Below are positions 17,249-26,251 of a DNA stretch of 64,000 nucleotides, one piece after another. The number at the start of each line of letters is the position of its first letter. Position 1 is the first letter of the stretch. The stretch is from Croceibacter atlanticus HTCC2559 (lineage in GTDB: Bacteria > Bacteroidota > Bacteroidia > Flavobacteriales > Flavobacteriaceae): assembly GCF_000196315.1 (NCBI RefSeq), contig NC_014230.1, forward strand, positions 620,001-684,000, written 5' to 3'. The translations under genes and the position numbers were made by a program. The notes beneath the pieces were generated by a model, which saw only the letters and a program-made list of their open reading frames with translations, did no database searches and was not told the origin of the DNA.

Positions 17249-18571
17249 TTATTTAGACTCTGGTGTTGGTAAGTAATCCAACTCCAAACGCTGATTTTTA
17301 TTTAAATATTTATTAGCTGCTTCTTTAATCTCTTCTCGAGTTATAGAACGGTAAATTTCTATCTCCTTATTTATAAGATTAATATCTTCATAAAGCATAT
17401 AGTATCTTGCTAATGAGTTAGCCACACCTTGAATGCTAGAGTTTGAACTTACAAAGTTATTCTCAAACTTATTTTGAAGTTTTTGATATTCTCTTTCTGA
17501 AATTAATTCATTTTTAAGCTTATTAATTTCCTCGTCCATAGCTGTTGCAAGAGTAGATAGCTCTGTATCTCCTAATGGCAGTGCGCCCATAATATATGTA
17601 CCGTAATCTTCCTGAGGTCTTGTGAAAGCTAACACCTGTAAAGCTGATTTATCTTGATCTACCATTTTCTTATACATACGAGAACTCTTTCCGTCTGTAA
17701 GAATTGAAGAAATCATCTCTAAGATATAAGCATCTCTTTCTTTCATAGATGGTGTTCTGTACACATATAATTTTGCAGGAATTTGAATGTTATCATCATA
17801 TTCAGTTGCTGTAATAGTTTCTGAAATTGGAGTTTCCTTTATATCTACCCTAGCAACCTCTTCTCCAGAAGGAATTGCTCCAAAATAGTTTTTCACCATA
17901 GCTTTAGTTTTAGCTACGTCTATATCTCCTGCAACAACTAATACAGCATTGTTAGGCGCGTAATATTTTTTAAAGAAGTCTTTAAACTCTTGAAGTTCTG
18001 CTGCATCTAAATCTTCCATGCTACCTATTACAGAATTAGCATACGGATGTTTATCAAACACATATTTATTAATACCCGTTGCATAAATAATCTTACCATA
18101 AGGCGCATTATCTATACGTGAACGCTTTTCTTCTTTTACAACTTCATTTTGAGTCTCTACCCCAATTTCATTAATTACTGGGTGTAACATACGTTCAGAT
18201 TCCATCCAAAGCCCTAACTCTAAACTATTGCTAGGAAAAGTTTCATAGTAATATGTTCTGTCTTGAGTTGTGTTGGCATTATTGCTACCGCCATTTGCAG
18301 CTACAATATTAAACCACTCACCACGTGCAATATTTTCTGTGCCCTCAAAAAGTAAATGCTCAAAAAAGTGTGCAAATCCAGTTCTTCCTGGAGCTTCATC
18401 TTTTGCACCTACGTGATACATTACGCCAGTGGTTACTACTGGTGCACTATTATCTTGATGCAGGATAACGTGTAAGCCGTTATCAAGATCAAATTCTGTG
18501 AATTCAACCTGTTGTGCCTGGGCAGTAAATACTGCTAAAAATGCACAACCCCAAAAGGTTAGTAATTTCAT
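17249..18571 (-). CDS. M16-family zinc metallopeptidase (active subunit)
   Basis: 440 residues with a signal peptide ending near AQA (residue 19). The inverted zinc motif HFFEH is at 68-72 and the downstream Glu helix is in EVVKEEKRSRIDNAPYG. Both M16 half-domains are present, the second ending in NKYLNKNQRLELDYLP. Such peptidases degrade small peptides in the periplasm. The next gene on the strand is a zinc-less homologue carrying the R/Y motif, the classic active/inactive pairing. Confidence 0.92.
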   Translation of the reverse strand: MKLLTFWGCAFLAVFTAQAQQVEFTEFDLDNGLHVILHQDNSAPVVTTGVMYHVGAKDEAPGRTGFAHFFEHLLFEGTENIARGEWFNIVAANGGSNNANTTQDRTYYYETFPSNSLELGLWMESERMLHPVINEIGVETQNEVVKEEKRSRIDNAPYGKIIYATGINKYVFDKHPYANSVIGSMEDLDAAELQEFKDFFKKYYAPNNAVLVVAGDIDVAKTKAMVKNYFGAIPSGEEVARVDIKETPISETITATEYDDNIQIPAKLYVYRTPSMKERDAYILEMISSILTDGKSSRMYKKMVDQDKSALQVLAFTRPQEDYGTYIMGALPLGDTELSTLATAMDEEINKLKNELISEREYQKLQNKFENNFVSSNSSIQGVANSLARYYMLYEDINLINKEIEIYRSITREEIKEAANKYLNKNQRLELDYLPTPESK

Positions 18572-18695
18572 ATTTTGTTTAGTTTAATTAATTAATATGG
18601 TTTACAGTTATATATGTAGCCTAATAGTACTACATGTTACATTTTAAATAGAAAAAATATTGAGTGGCCTTAAATTGGTCTAGCCGAATTAAATG

Positions 18696-20612
18696 TTACT
18701 CGAATTCTGAAGGCTTAAAAGTGGGGTTTACTTTAATTTCTGTTACTTCAAAAAAGAGTGTTGCATCTCCAATTTTTTGAGAAATTTCTGAAGGGTATAA
18801 AATACCCTCAACATTGCTATAGTTTCGGTAACTCGTAATAATTTTTTCGCCAGAATCTTTATCGAAAACTACACTTTGAGTTTTTAAACCTGTTTTAAAA
18901 TCATAATATTCTTCAGACACATCACTAAACGCTACTACTAGCACATCTCTCTCATTTAGAGTTTCAATTCTCAGTAGCATAGAGTATTCTGGCAGCAACT
19001 CCAAAAAAGGATGAGATTTATATCTTAAAGCGTTTAATTCTGAACTTCCTATAGATTTTTTTTGACCGCCAGACCAAATGTAACTGCTGTCTTCTGTAAT
19101 TACCAACTTACTCAATGTATTACCTCCAACTAAGACTTGAGACATGTAATTATTATCTACGCTCTTTTTTATTTCTAAATTTAATCGCGTTTCATTGATA
19201 ACGGCTTTCGCCTTTATGGTAAGGCTATTTATTTTTATAACCTTTTCTATACCTCCAATTGCATTTAAATAATTTTCAAAAACAGTTTCTATTGTTACAC
19301 CTTCGGGAAGTTTTCTTTCAAATTTTATATCTTCTACACGCTCTGCTCTTGTATTGTAAAATTTTACAGGGACAGTTTTTCCTTTCAGCTTAATCTCTTT
19401 AAGACGTTCGTAAAACTTATAACCATCTGCCATAATAACTATACGCATTTGGTTTACTTTAAAATGAAGTACAGATGCCAACCTTACTTTATTTGCATCC
19501 ACCTCACTAAAATCAACATTTGGATAAGCCTCTTTGAGCTCAGATATTATTTTTTTTAATCTAGAGTCATCAATCTGTTGAGTTCTTATAGTTTTAATGA
19601 TATCTAAAACATCCATGATAACTTCTGGCGTTTGTTTAGAAGCTGTACTAACATTTACTATGGCTCTAGATGCTAATGGCAATATTTCTAAGAAGGCTTG
19701 TGTTTCATATGATTCATTACTTAATAACGTGTTAAGTAATTTTAAAGCTACTAAGCTTTCAGGATAATCAACGCTTTCTTTACTTAAATCTGTGGTATTT
19801 AAAAATTGAATCCTACTATACTCTATACTATCGTTCTGTATAAAATTAAGCTGAGTATATTGTGGGTTTACGGTTTCTGCTACGGTTGAGTTTAAAGAAT
19901 TAGACGCGGTCCAATTTGAAAAAGTGTTTAAAAGCAAGTTTTTAAGAAAGTTGATAGATAAATCACCTTTAATATGAAGTGATGCATTTTTAGGAACAGC
20001 AAAACGTTGGTAGTGTATTATTACATCTTGTAGTGTAATTGCATTTAATGATTTTATTGTTGAAAGCTCTCCATAAGGATGCTCTGGACCATAGGAAAGT
20101 GTTTTCCCTACACGGTTAACAATATCTAAAGGATTATCTGTTGTGTTAGAAATGCTCGAAATTAACTGGGATTTTTCAGCTTGTAATTGATTTTCTGAAA
20201 ATTTTGGAGAAACTAAAACATTTGCAAACCACTCAAAATGATCTGTGAACTTAGATGTCAAACTTGTAAAATTTGACTTGTTGATGCCTAAATTTACTTC
20301 CACAAGCCCTTCTTTTGTTTCTGCAGAGTAATTATCACCCTTGGCATTTAAAAGATTATCTGTTACAGCATCTATTCCTGCGATTTGAAAATCTGAATGG
20401 GGTAAATTATTAATAGACAATTCTACTGAAATTACTTTAGAAGTATTTTTTGAGAGTATAACAGTTAATCCATTCCTTAATACGAAAGTAGAATCATTTA
20501 TTGTTTTAAAAGACTCGCCTAAATTTTGATCTACAGGCTCTTCTGCCGGCACCTGAGAAAAGACAGGTACGTTTAAAAAAAATGCCAGCAAGAAAACAAG
20601 AAAGCGTTTCAT
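18696..20612 (-). CDS. Degenerate M16-family homologue, paralogue of the gene at 15165-17228
   Basis: 638 residues with a signal peptide (LNVPVFS). It aligns along its length with the 687-residue neighbour: shared LPEGVTIETVFENYLNAIGG, LEIKKS, EEYYDFKTGLK and the final NPTFKPSEFE. It lacks HxxEH and also lacks the R-x6-Y motif; a block of roughly 50 residues of the second M16 domain is missing around 300-370. The frame is intact, so it is kept under selection or is recent. It lies 124 bases upstream of the active subunit, probably with its own promoter. It may be a regulator or binding protein rather than an enzyme. Confidence 0.8.
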   Translation of the reverse strand: MKRFLVFLLAFFLNVPVFSQVPAEEPVDQNLGESFKTINDSTFVLRNGLTVILSKNTSKVISVELSINNLPHSDFQIAGIDAVTDNLLNAKGDNYSAETKEGLVEVNLGINKSNFTSLTSKFTDHFEWFANVLVSPKFSENQLQAEKSQLISSISNTTDNPLDIVNRVGKTLSYGPEHPYGELSTIKSLNAITLQDVIIHYQRFAVPKNASLHIKGDLSINFLKNLLLNTFSNWTASNSLNSTVAETVNPQYTQLNFIQNDSIEYSRIQFLNTTDLSKESVDYPESLVALKLLNTLLSNESYETQAFLEILPLASRAIVNVSTASKQTPEVIMDVLDIIKTIRTQQIDDSRLKKIISELKEAYPNVDFSEVDANKVRLASVLHFKVNQMRIVIMADGYKFYERLKEIKLKGKTVPVKFYNTRAERVEDIKFERKLPEGVTIETVFENYLNAIGGIEKVIKINSLTIKAKAVINETRLNLEIKKSVDNNYMSQVLVGGNTLSKLVITEDSSYIWSGGQKKSIGSSELNALRYKSHPFLELLPEYSMLLRIETLNERDVLVVAFSDVSEEYYDFKTGLKTQSVVFDKDSGEKIITSYRNYSNVEGILYPSEISQKIGDATLFFEVTEIKVNPTFKPSEFE

Positions 20613-20733
20613 TATAAAGAAAAGTTCAAAAGATAATCACTTATACAATACTTAAGGTTGTCAAAATTAACAGCCCATTAAGTGAAAATAACAGAGTTTT
20701 TTCTGAAATTTACGTAAATCAACGTTTTTATTT

Positions 20734-21210
20734 ATGAAAAATCTAACCATTCCTATAAAATACGGATTAGCTATTGGCACTGCATTAATAGCATACTTCT
20801 TAATTTTGTCATTATTTGGTGCACATACCAACCCTATATATAGTTTATTAAATGGTGTTTTAGCAGGTTATGGTATTTATGAAGGCATAAAGCACTATAA
20901 GCTACTTAAAGGTGAAAAATTTAAATATCAAAAAGGCTTTGCAGCAGGAATGCTATCTGGTTTTAACGCTACAATTTTATTTAGTGTGTTTATGGGTATT
21001 TACGCGTCTCACCTAAACCCAGCATTTTTAGATAATATACAATGGCGTTTAACAGGAGAAACAGGTTTAGGACTCTTTTTATTCGAAGTTATTATCATGG
21101 GGTTTGCAACAAGTGTTGTATTAACACTCTCTTTTATGCAATTATTTAAGAAAAGTTGGAATACAAAAGATGGTAAAAGACACACTTACAACAAAGAAGA
21201 AAAAAAATAA
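20734..21210 (+). CDS. DUF4199-type membrane protein
   Basis: 158 residues with four hydrophobic segments (about 10-30, 35-50, 70-90, 110-135) and a lysine-rich tail. The pattern, with GVLAGYGIYEGIKHY after the second helix and KYQKGFAAGMLSGFNATILFSVF in the third, fits DUF4199, common in Bacteroidetes. No function is known for this family. It lies 97 bases before rplU, which has its own promoter, so it is probably a separate transcript. Confidence 0.7.
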   Translation: MKNLTIPIKYGLAIGTALIAYFLILSLFGAHTNPIYSLLNGVLAGYGIYEGIKHYKLLKGEKFKYQKGFAAGMLSGFNATILFSVFMGIYASHLNPAFLDNIQWRLTGETGLGLFLFEVIIMGFATSVVLTLSFMQLFKKSWNTKDGKRHTYNKEEKK

Positions 21211-21222
21211 CTATATAAGTTC

Positions 21223-21252
21223 TTGTTATTTTAGCGATTAGCAGTATATTTG
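21223..21252 (+). promoter_or_regulatory. Promoter of rplU-rpmA
   Basis: TTG (21223-21225) and TATATTTG (21245-21252) are separated by 19 bases, the ideal Bacteroidetes spacing. The -7 box continues into CACCCGC, exactly as at the HU promoter. The start codon is about 55 bases downstream. Confidence 0.85.
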
Positions 21253-21306
21253 CACCCGCCTTTTAAAGAAGGTGAATTTTTAAATTAATTATTTAATAAG
21301 TACGCT

Positions 21307-21981
21307 ATGTATGCAATTGTAGAGATAGCAGGGCATCAATTTAAAGTTGAGAAAGACCAAAAGGTTTATGTTAACCGTTTGTCTGCAGAAGAAGGTGACA
21401 GTGTCGAGTTTGACAATGTACTTCTTGTAGGTGATGGAGATAACATTACTTTAGGCGCCCCAGCTATAGACGGCGCGCTAATAGGCGCAAAAGTCGTGAA
21501 GCACCTTAAAGGTGACAAAGTAATCGTTTTTAAGAAAAAAAGACGTAAAGGTTACAGAGTAAAAAACGGACACAGACAATACTTGTCTGAAATCGTAATT
21601 GAAAGCATTACTGCTTCAGGCGCTAAGAAAAAGGCGACTTCAAGTAAAGCAGAAGCTAAGCCAAAAGCGAAAAAAGAAACAGCTAAAGCAGCACCAAAAG
21701 CTACTGCAAAGAAAGCATCTGGAAAAGCAGACGATCTTAAAAAGATTGAAGGCGCAGGTCCTAAAGCAGCAGAAGCGTTAGTGAATGCAGGAGTTGACAC
21801 TTTTGAAAAATTAGCTAAGGAAACTCCAGAACATATTTCTGAGATTTTATCTGAAGCAAGTTCAAGACTAGCACATTTAGTGACAGACACTTGGCCAAAG
21901 CAAGCTCAAATGGCAGCAGATGGTAAGTGGGATGAACTTAAAGAATATCAAGACAAATTAGACGGCGGAATTGAAAAATAA
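21307..21981 (+). CDS. rplU: Ribosomal protein L21 with C-terminal helix-hairpin-helix extension
   Basis: 224 residues, about twice the usual L21. Residues 1-100 are standard L21 (MYAIVEIAGHQFKVEKDQK through FKKKRRKGYRVKNGHRQY). A Lys/Ala-rich flexible linker (about 105-140) leads to a domain with the helix-hairpin-helix pattern LKKIEGAGPKAAEALVNAG (about 143-161), followed by helices rich in charged residues. Similar extensions occur in other Bacteroidetes. L21 binds 23S rRNA; the added domain may touch RNA or another factor. rpmA follows after 48 bases. Confidence 0.95.
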   Translation: MYAIVEIAGHQFKVEKDQKVYVNRLSAEEGDSVEFDNVLLVGDGDNITLGAPAIDGALIGAKVVKHLKGDKVIVFKKKRRKGYRVKNGHRQYLSEIVIESITASGAKKKATSSKAEAKPKAKKETAKAAPKATAKKASGKADDLKKIEGAGPKAAEALVNAGVDTFEKLAKETPEHISEILSEASSRLAHLVTDTWPKQAQMAADGKWDELKEYQDKLDGGIEK

Positions 21982-22029
21982 CGCTTAAGTATAACCTTAT
22001 CCTTAATTTAAGGACTAAAATTTAAAACC

Positions 22030-22290
22030 ATGGCTCACAAAAAAGGAGTTGGTAGTTCGAAGAACGGTAGAGAATCAGAATCGAAACGCTTAGGTGTAAA
22101 GATTTTTGGTGGTCAAGCTGCCGTTGCAGGAAATATCATCGTAAGACAACGTGGTACTGCACATAATCCAGGTGAAAATGTGTACGCCGGTAAAGATCAT
22201 ACGCTTCACGCAAGAGTTGACGGCGTTGTGAAATTTACAAAGAAAGCAAACAATAAATCTTACGTAAGCGTAGTACCTTTCGAAGCTTAA
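22030..22290 (+). CDS. rpmA: Ribosomal protein L27
   Basis: 86 residues starting [16 protein letters not shown], the canonical L27 N-terminus that reaches the peptidyl-transferase centre; there is no cleavable N-terminal extension as in Firmicutes. The core [21 protein letters not shown] is typical. It is co-transcribed with rplU, as in most bacteria, and followed by a strong terminator. Confidence 0.97.
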   Translation: MAHKKGVGSSKNGRESESKRLGVKIFGGQAAVAGNIIVRQRGTAHNPGENVYAGKDHTLHARVDGVVKFTKKANNKSYVSVVPFEA

Positions 22291-22312
22291 TATTTGCTTT
22301 AACAATTTTTTA

Positions 22313-22346
22313 AAAACCCACTAATTTTTATTAGTGGGTTTTTTCT
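22313..22346 (+). terminator. Rho-independent terminator
   Basis: AAAACCCACTAAT (22313-22325) pairs with ATTAGTGGGTTTT (22330-22342) around TTTT, with more T after it. It ends the rplU-rpmA operon. Confidence 0.92.
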
Positions 22347-22408
22347 TTTAAAACTATTTTCAAACAAACTCTTAGCACTAATATCTTTATACTTTGTATA
22401 GATACATT

Positions 22409-22416
22409 TATCTTTG
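22409..22416 (+). promoter_or_regulatory. -7 promoter element of asnS (TATCTTTG)
   Basis: TATCTTTG matches TAnnTTTG and lies 18 bases before the ATG at 22435. This makes a frame extension beginning at the TTG within the element (22414) impossible as the true start. The leader would be about 10-14 bases. Confidence 0.65.
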
Positions 22417-22434
22417 TGCCTTAAAGTAAAACCA

Positions 22435-23877
22435 ATGAAGACACTTAAAGTTGCAGACGTTTTAAAAAGCGAGCAATATCATCAAGAAATAGCAGTTAAC
22501 GGATGGGTAAAAGCATTTAGAAGCAATAGATTCTTAGCTTTAAATGATGGCTCTACAATTAATAACCTACAATGTGTTATAGATTTTGAAAACTTGCCAG
22601 AAGACATATTAAAAGAAATTAATATTGGTGCAGCGGTACGCATTAAGGGTATTTTAGAAGAAAGTGAAGGCGCAGGACAGCGCGTGGAAATACAAGTAAA
22701 AGACATAAAAATAGAAGGTGTAGCAAATCCTGAAGATGTTAAGCTTACAATTTTATCCCCTAAGCGTCATAGCTTAGAAAAACTTAGAGAGCAGGCACAC
22801 TTAAGAGTAAGAACAAACACTGGCGCAGCAGTAATGAGATTACGCTCAAAACTATCATTTGCTGTACACAAGTATTTTCAAGACAACGGTTTTTACTATG
22901 TAAACACGCCTATTATTACAGGAAGCGATGCAGAAGGTGCTGGAGAAATGTTTAAAGTGACTGCAATGGATTTAAAAAATCCTGCTAAAAATGAGGATGG
23001 TAGCATAAACTACAAAGAAGATTTCTTCGGAAAAGAAACTAACTTAACTGTTTCCGGTCAATTAGAAGCTGAAACTTTTGCATTGGGCTTAGGACAAGTT
23101 TATACATTTGGCCCAACATTTAGAGCAGAAAACTCAAACACTTCTAGACATTTAGCAGAATTTTGGATGATTGAGCCTGAAGTAGCATTTTGTGATCTTG
23201 CAGGCAATATGGACTTAGCAGAAGATTTCATAAAATATGTGATTGGTTATGTTTTAGAAAACTGTGATGAAGATCTTGAGTTTTTAGAAAACAGATTGGT
23301 TCAAGAAGACAAATCAAAACCTCAAGCAGAACGTTCAGACATGTTATTAAGAGACAAACTAAAGTTTGTTTTAGAAAATAATTTTAAGCGTGTTAGTTAC
23401 ACAGAAGCTATAGATATACTAAAGAGCTCTAAACCAAATAAAAAGAAAAAGTTTAAATATATAATTGAAGAATGGGGCGCAGATTTACAGTCTGAGCACG
23501 AACGCTACTTAGTAGAAAAACACTTTAAATGCCCTGTAATCTTATTTGATTATCCAGCTAACATTAAAGCGTTTTATATGCGTTTAAATGAAGATGGAAA
23601 AACAGTAAGAGCTATGGACATACTTTTTCCAGGTATTGGAGAAATAGTTGGCGGTTCACAACGTGAAGAGCGTCTGGATGTTCTAAAAGAGAAAATGACT
23701 GCTCTAGACATACCTGAAGAAGAGCTTTGGTGGTATTTAGATACAAGGAAATTTGGCACGTGTGTGCATAGTGGTTTTGGATTAGGGTTTGAACGCCTTG
23801 TGCAATTTGCTACCGGTATGGGTAACATAAGAGATGTAATTCCATTCCCTAGAACACCGCTTAATGCAGAGTTTTAA
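22435..23877 (+). CDS. asnS: Asparaginyl-tRNA synthetase
   Basis: 480 residues from the ATG giving MKTLKVADVL. An OB-fold anticodon-binding domain covers about 15-105 (VNGWVKAFRSNRFLALNDGS). The class IIb catalytic core follows with motif 2 FRAENSNTSRHLAEFWMIEPE and motif 3 GFGLGFERLV. The enzyme charges tRNA-Asn. The start is fixed by a -7 box immediately upstream. A pseudouridine synthase follows after 2 bases, so the pair is an operon. Confidence 0.96.
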   Translation: MKTLKVADVLKSEQYHQEIAVNGWVKAFRSNRFLALNDGSTINNLQCVIDFENLPEDILKEINIGAAVRIKGILEESEGAGQRVEIQVKDIKIEGVANPEDVKLTILSPKRHSLEKLREQAHLRVRTNTGAAVMRLRSKLSFAVHKYFQDNGFYYVNTPIITGSDAEGAGEMFKVTAMDLKNPAKNEDGSINYKEDFFGKETNLTVSGQLEAETFALGLGQVYTFGPTFRAENSNTSRHLAEFWMIEPEVAFCDLAGNMDLAEDFIKYVIGYVLENCDEDLEFLENRLVQEDKSKPQAERSDMLLRDKLKFVLENNFKRVSYTEAIDILKSSKPNKKKKFKYIIEEWGADLQSEHERYLVEKHFKCPVILFDYPANIKAFYMRLNEDGKTVRAMDILFPGIGEIVGGSQREERLDVLKEKMTALDIPEEELWWYLDTRKFGTCVHSGFGLGFERLVQFATGMGNIRDVIPFPRTPLNAEF

Positions 23878-23879
23878 AA

Positions 23880-24731
23880 TTGCAATTAGTTGAAAAACAT
23901 ACTGTAAAAGAAGTTACGGCTCATATTCGAATTCAAGAATATGGGCCGTTAGTCTTTAATACATTACCTAGCAGAAGCAGTGTAAAAAAGGCTATAAAAA
24001 AAGGATTAATATTTATTAATGGTAAACAAGCAGACTCTGCAGATTGGATTGAAGAAGGACAACTTCTAGAAGTTTTTCAATTAAAACCTACAACTAAACA
24101 TTTTAAGCTTAACCTTGATGTGTTATTTGAAGATGACTATGTAGCCGTTATAAATAAACCAGCAGGTTATCCTACAAGTGGTAATTTCTTTAAAACAATT
24201 GCTAAAGCCTTACCCTATAATTTAAAGATTTCTACTAAAAATGATGCTCTTTTAATACCACAACCCATACATAGGTTAGACAATCCTACATCTGGAGTTT
24301 TAGTGGTTGCTAAGACCAAATCTTCTCAAATAAATTTAAACAAACAACTAGAGTTAAAGGGCATTCAAAAAACATACATTGCAGTTGTACACAATACTCC
24401 AGATAGTAATATGCTTTTTAATGACAATATTGATGGCAAAGAATCTGAAAGTAAATTAGAAATCATTAAAACCTTTAAAGTTAAAGATGATATATATTCT
24501 TTAGTTGAGCTATTTCCAAAAACTGGAAGGACGCATCAATTAAGAATACACACTTCTAAAGCTGGTTATCCTATTGTAGGTGATCAACTATACGGCATAT
24601 CTTCAGAAAAAAATAAAAAATTGTTGCTACACGCTAAATCTATTCAATTTAAACATCCGGTTACTGGTAATGAGGTTTTTACAACTTCAGAATTGCCAAA
24701 ACGTTTTGAAAAATTATTAAACCTATCATAA
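23880..24731 (+). CDS. RluA-family RNA pseudouridine synthase
   Basis: 283 residues. An S4-like RNA-binding region is at about 25-75 (SRSSVKKAIKKGLIFINGKQ), then the catalytic domain with HRLDNPTSGVLVVAKT, whose Asp is the nucleophile, and GRTHQLRIHTSKAGYPIVGDQLYG. It isomerises uridine in rRNA or tRNA; which site is unknown. No ATG precedes the S4 part, so the start is a TTG two bases after the asnS stop, giving MQLVEKHTVKEV. Tight coupling to asnS would explain the weak start. Confidence 0.88.
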   Translation: MQLVEKHTVKEVTAHIRIQEYGPLVFNTLPSRSSVKKAIKKGLIFINGKQADSADWIEEGQLLEVFQLKPTTKHFKLNLDVLFEDDYVAVINKPAGYPTSGNFFKTIAKALPYNLKISTKNDALLIPQPIHRLDNPTSGVLVVAKTKSSQINLNKQLELKGIQKTYIAVVHNTPDSNMLFNDNIDGKESESKLEIIKTFKVKDDIYSLVELFPKTGRTHQLRIHTSKAGYPIVGDQLYGISSEKNKKLLLHAKSIQFKHPVTGNEVFTTSELPKRFEKLLNLS

Positions 24732-24796
24732 ACTAAGCCTTCCTAACGTTTTTATGGCATCATTTTGGTAAATTTACTAGTAAACCAACTCCATAC

Positions 24797-26251
24797 ATGC
24801 TAAGACAGCAACTTAAATATAAATTATCTCAAAAGCTTTCTCCTCAACAAATACAGTTGATGAAGCTTATACAACTTCCTACACAGGCGTTTGAACAACG
24901 TGTAAAGCAGGAATTAGAAGAAAATCCTGCCCTTGATAGTGGCAAGGAAAGAGATGAAAAACATGATGATGATTTTGACAATTCTCAAGATGATTATGAA
25001 GAGCGAGAAACAATTGAAACAGATATAAATGTTGATGAATATCTTAGTGATGATGATATTCCTAGCTATAGATTAAATGCTAATAATTATAGTGCAGATG
25101 ATGAGGAAAAAAGTGTACCCTACGCATCTGGAACATCTTTTGGTCAATTTTTAAAGACACAGTTACAAACCTATAGGCTGAGTGATATTGACAGGCAAAT
25201 TGCCGAGTTTCTTGTAGGCAGCGTAGATGAAAGCGGTTATATAAGACGCTCCATAGATGATGTGGTAGATGATTTGGCATTTACTCAAAATGTATACACA
25301 GACAACGAAACTGTATCTAAAATTTTACAGATTGTACATCAATTAGATCCCGCAGGAGTTGGAGCAAGGTCTTTACAAGAGTGCTTATTAATACAATTAA
25401 AAAGAAAAACACCTACTAAAGATATAGATCTTGCTATTCGTTTGATTGAAGATGCTTTTGATCATTTCACTAAAAAACATTACTCCAAACTATTATCTAA
25501 GTTTGATATTACAGAAGATGAGCTTAGAGAAGCTATAGATGAAATAGAACATTTAAATCCAAAGCCTGGTGGCGCTTATTCTGGTAATACACGTATTGTA
25601 GAACACGTTGTGCCAGATTTCACTATTAAAATTGTAGATGGTGATTTAGAGCTTACACTAAATGGTCGTAATGCACCACAAATGCACGTGTCTCGGGATT
25701 ATAGCAATATGATGAAAGGCTATAAAGAGGCTAAAGAAAAAACCAAGGCGCAGCGCGATGCTGTGATGTTCATAAAACAAAAGCTAGATGCTGCCAAGTG
25801 GTTTATTGAAGCCATTAAACAACGTCAAGAAACTCTATTTGTTACAATGAGCTCTATTATGCATTATCAAAAAGAATACTTCTTAACTGGAGACGAGCGC
25901 AATTTAAGACCTATGATTCTTAAGGATATAGCAGATGAAATAGAAATGGATGTTTCTACAGTATCGCGCGTAGCCAATAGTAAATATGTAGATACTCCTT
26001 ATGGTACAAAACTTATTAAAGAGTTTTTTAGTGAGTCTATGACTAATGACCAAGGCGAAGAGGTTTCTACTAGAGAGATAAAAAAAATATTAGAGATAAC
26101 TGTAGCAGAAGAGAATAAACGCAAACCATTAACAGATGAAAAGCTTGCAAAAATTTTAAAAGAAAAAGGTTATCCTATTGCAAGACGTACCATTGCTAAA
26201 TATAGAGAACAACTAGATATTCCTGTTGCAAGGCTAAGAAAAGAAATTTAA
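24797..26251 (+). CDS. rpoN: RNA polymerase sigma-54 factor
   Basis: 484 residues. Region I is Gln/Leu-rich (LRQQLKYKLSQKLSPQQIQLMKLIQLP), followed by an acidic linker (about 50-105), the core-binding domain, a helix-turn-helix region (MDVSTVSRVANSKYVDTPYGTKLIKEFF) and the RpoN box IARRTIAKYREQL near the C-terminus. It directs polymerase to -24/-12 promoters with an AAA+ activator, none of which is in the window. TAAATTTA lies just upstream, near the -7 consensus and inside a palindrome TTTACTAGTAAA. The next gene overlaps by one base. Confidence 0.96.
   Translation: MLRQQLKYKLSQKLSPQQIQLMKLIQLPTQAFEQRVKQELEENPALDSGKERDEKHDDDFDNSQDDYEERETIETDINVDEYLSDDDIPSYRLNANNYSADDEEKSVPYASGTSFGQFLKTQLQTYRLSDIDRQIAEFLVGSVDESGYIRRSIDDVVDDLAFTQNVYTDNETVSKILQIVHQLDPAGVGARSLQECLLIQLKRKTPTKDIDLAIRLIEDAFDHFTKKHYSKLLSKFDITEDELREAIDEIEHLNPKPGGAYSGNTRIVEHVVPDFTIKIVDGDLELTLNGRNAPQMHVSRDYSNMMKGYKEAKEKTKAQRDAVMFIKQKLDAAKWFIEAIKQRQETLFVTMSSIMHYQKEYFLTGDERNLRPMILKDIADEIEMDVSTVSRVANSKYVDTPYGTKLIKEFFSESMTNDQGEEVSTREIKKILEITVAEENKRKPLTDEKLAKILKEKGYPIARRTIAKYREQLDIPVARLRKEI

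Noticed and set aside
18571-18696. Short dyad ATGTAG...CTACAT between M16 genes as a terminator
   Set aside because: Only six base pairs with a ten-base loop and no T run; not convincing.
18696-20612. Third M16 homologue as a pseudogene
   Set aside because: The frame is intact over 638 codons with a good signal peptide, and the C-terminal domain is well kept, so it is likely a functional divergent paralogue.
21599-21781. A 60-codon Lys/Gln-rich frame inside rplU in another phase
   Set aside because: It is the out-of-phase reading of the A-rich linker; no start context or independent promoter.
21552-21890. A 112-codon open frame antisense to rplU
   Set aside because: It mirrors the Lys/Ala-rich linker and helix-hairpin-helix codons of rplU; low-complexity composition explains the open frame.
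22414-22434. Longer asnS frame from a TTG
   Set aside because: The TTG is part of the -7 element TATCTTTG; the ATG at 22435 gives the family N-terminus.
24773-24784. Palindrome TTTACTAGTAAA before rpoN
   Set aside because: A 12-base AT-rich palindrome is expected by chance in this composition; no second copy was seen and it may simply contain the promoter.
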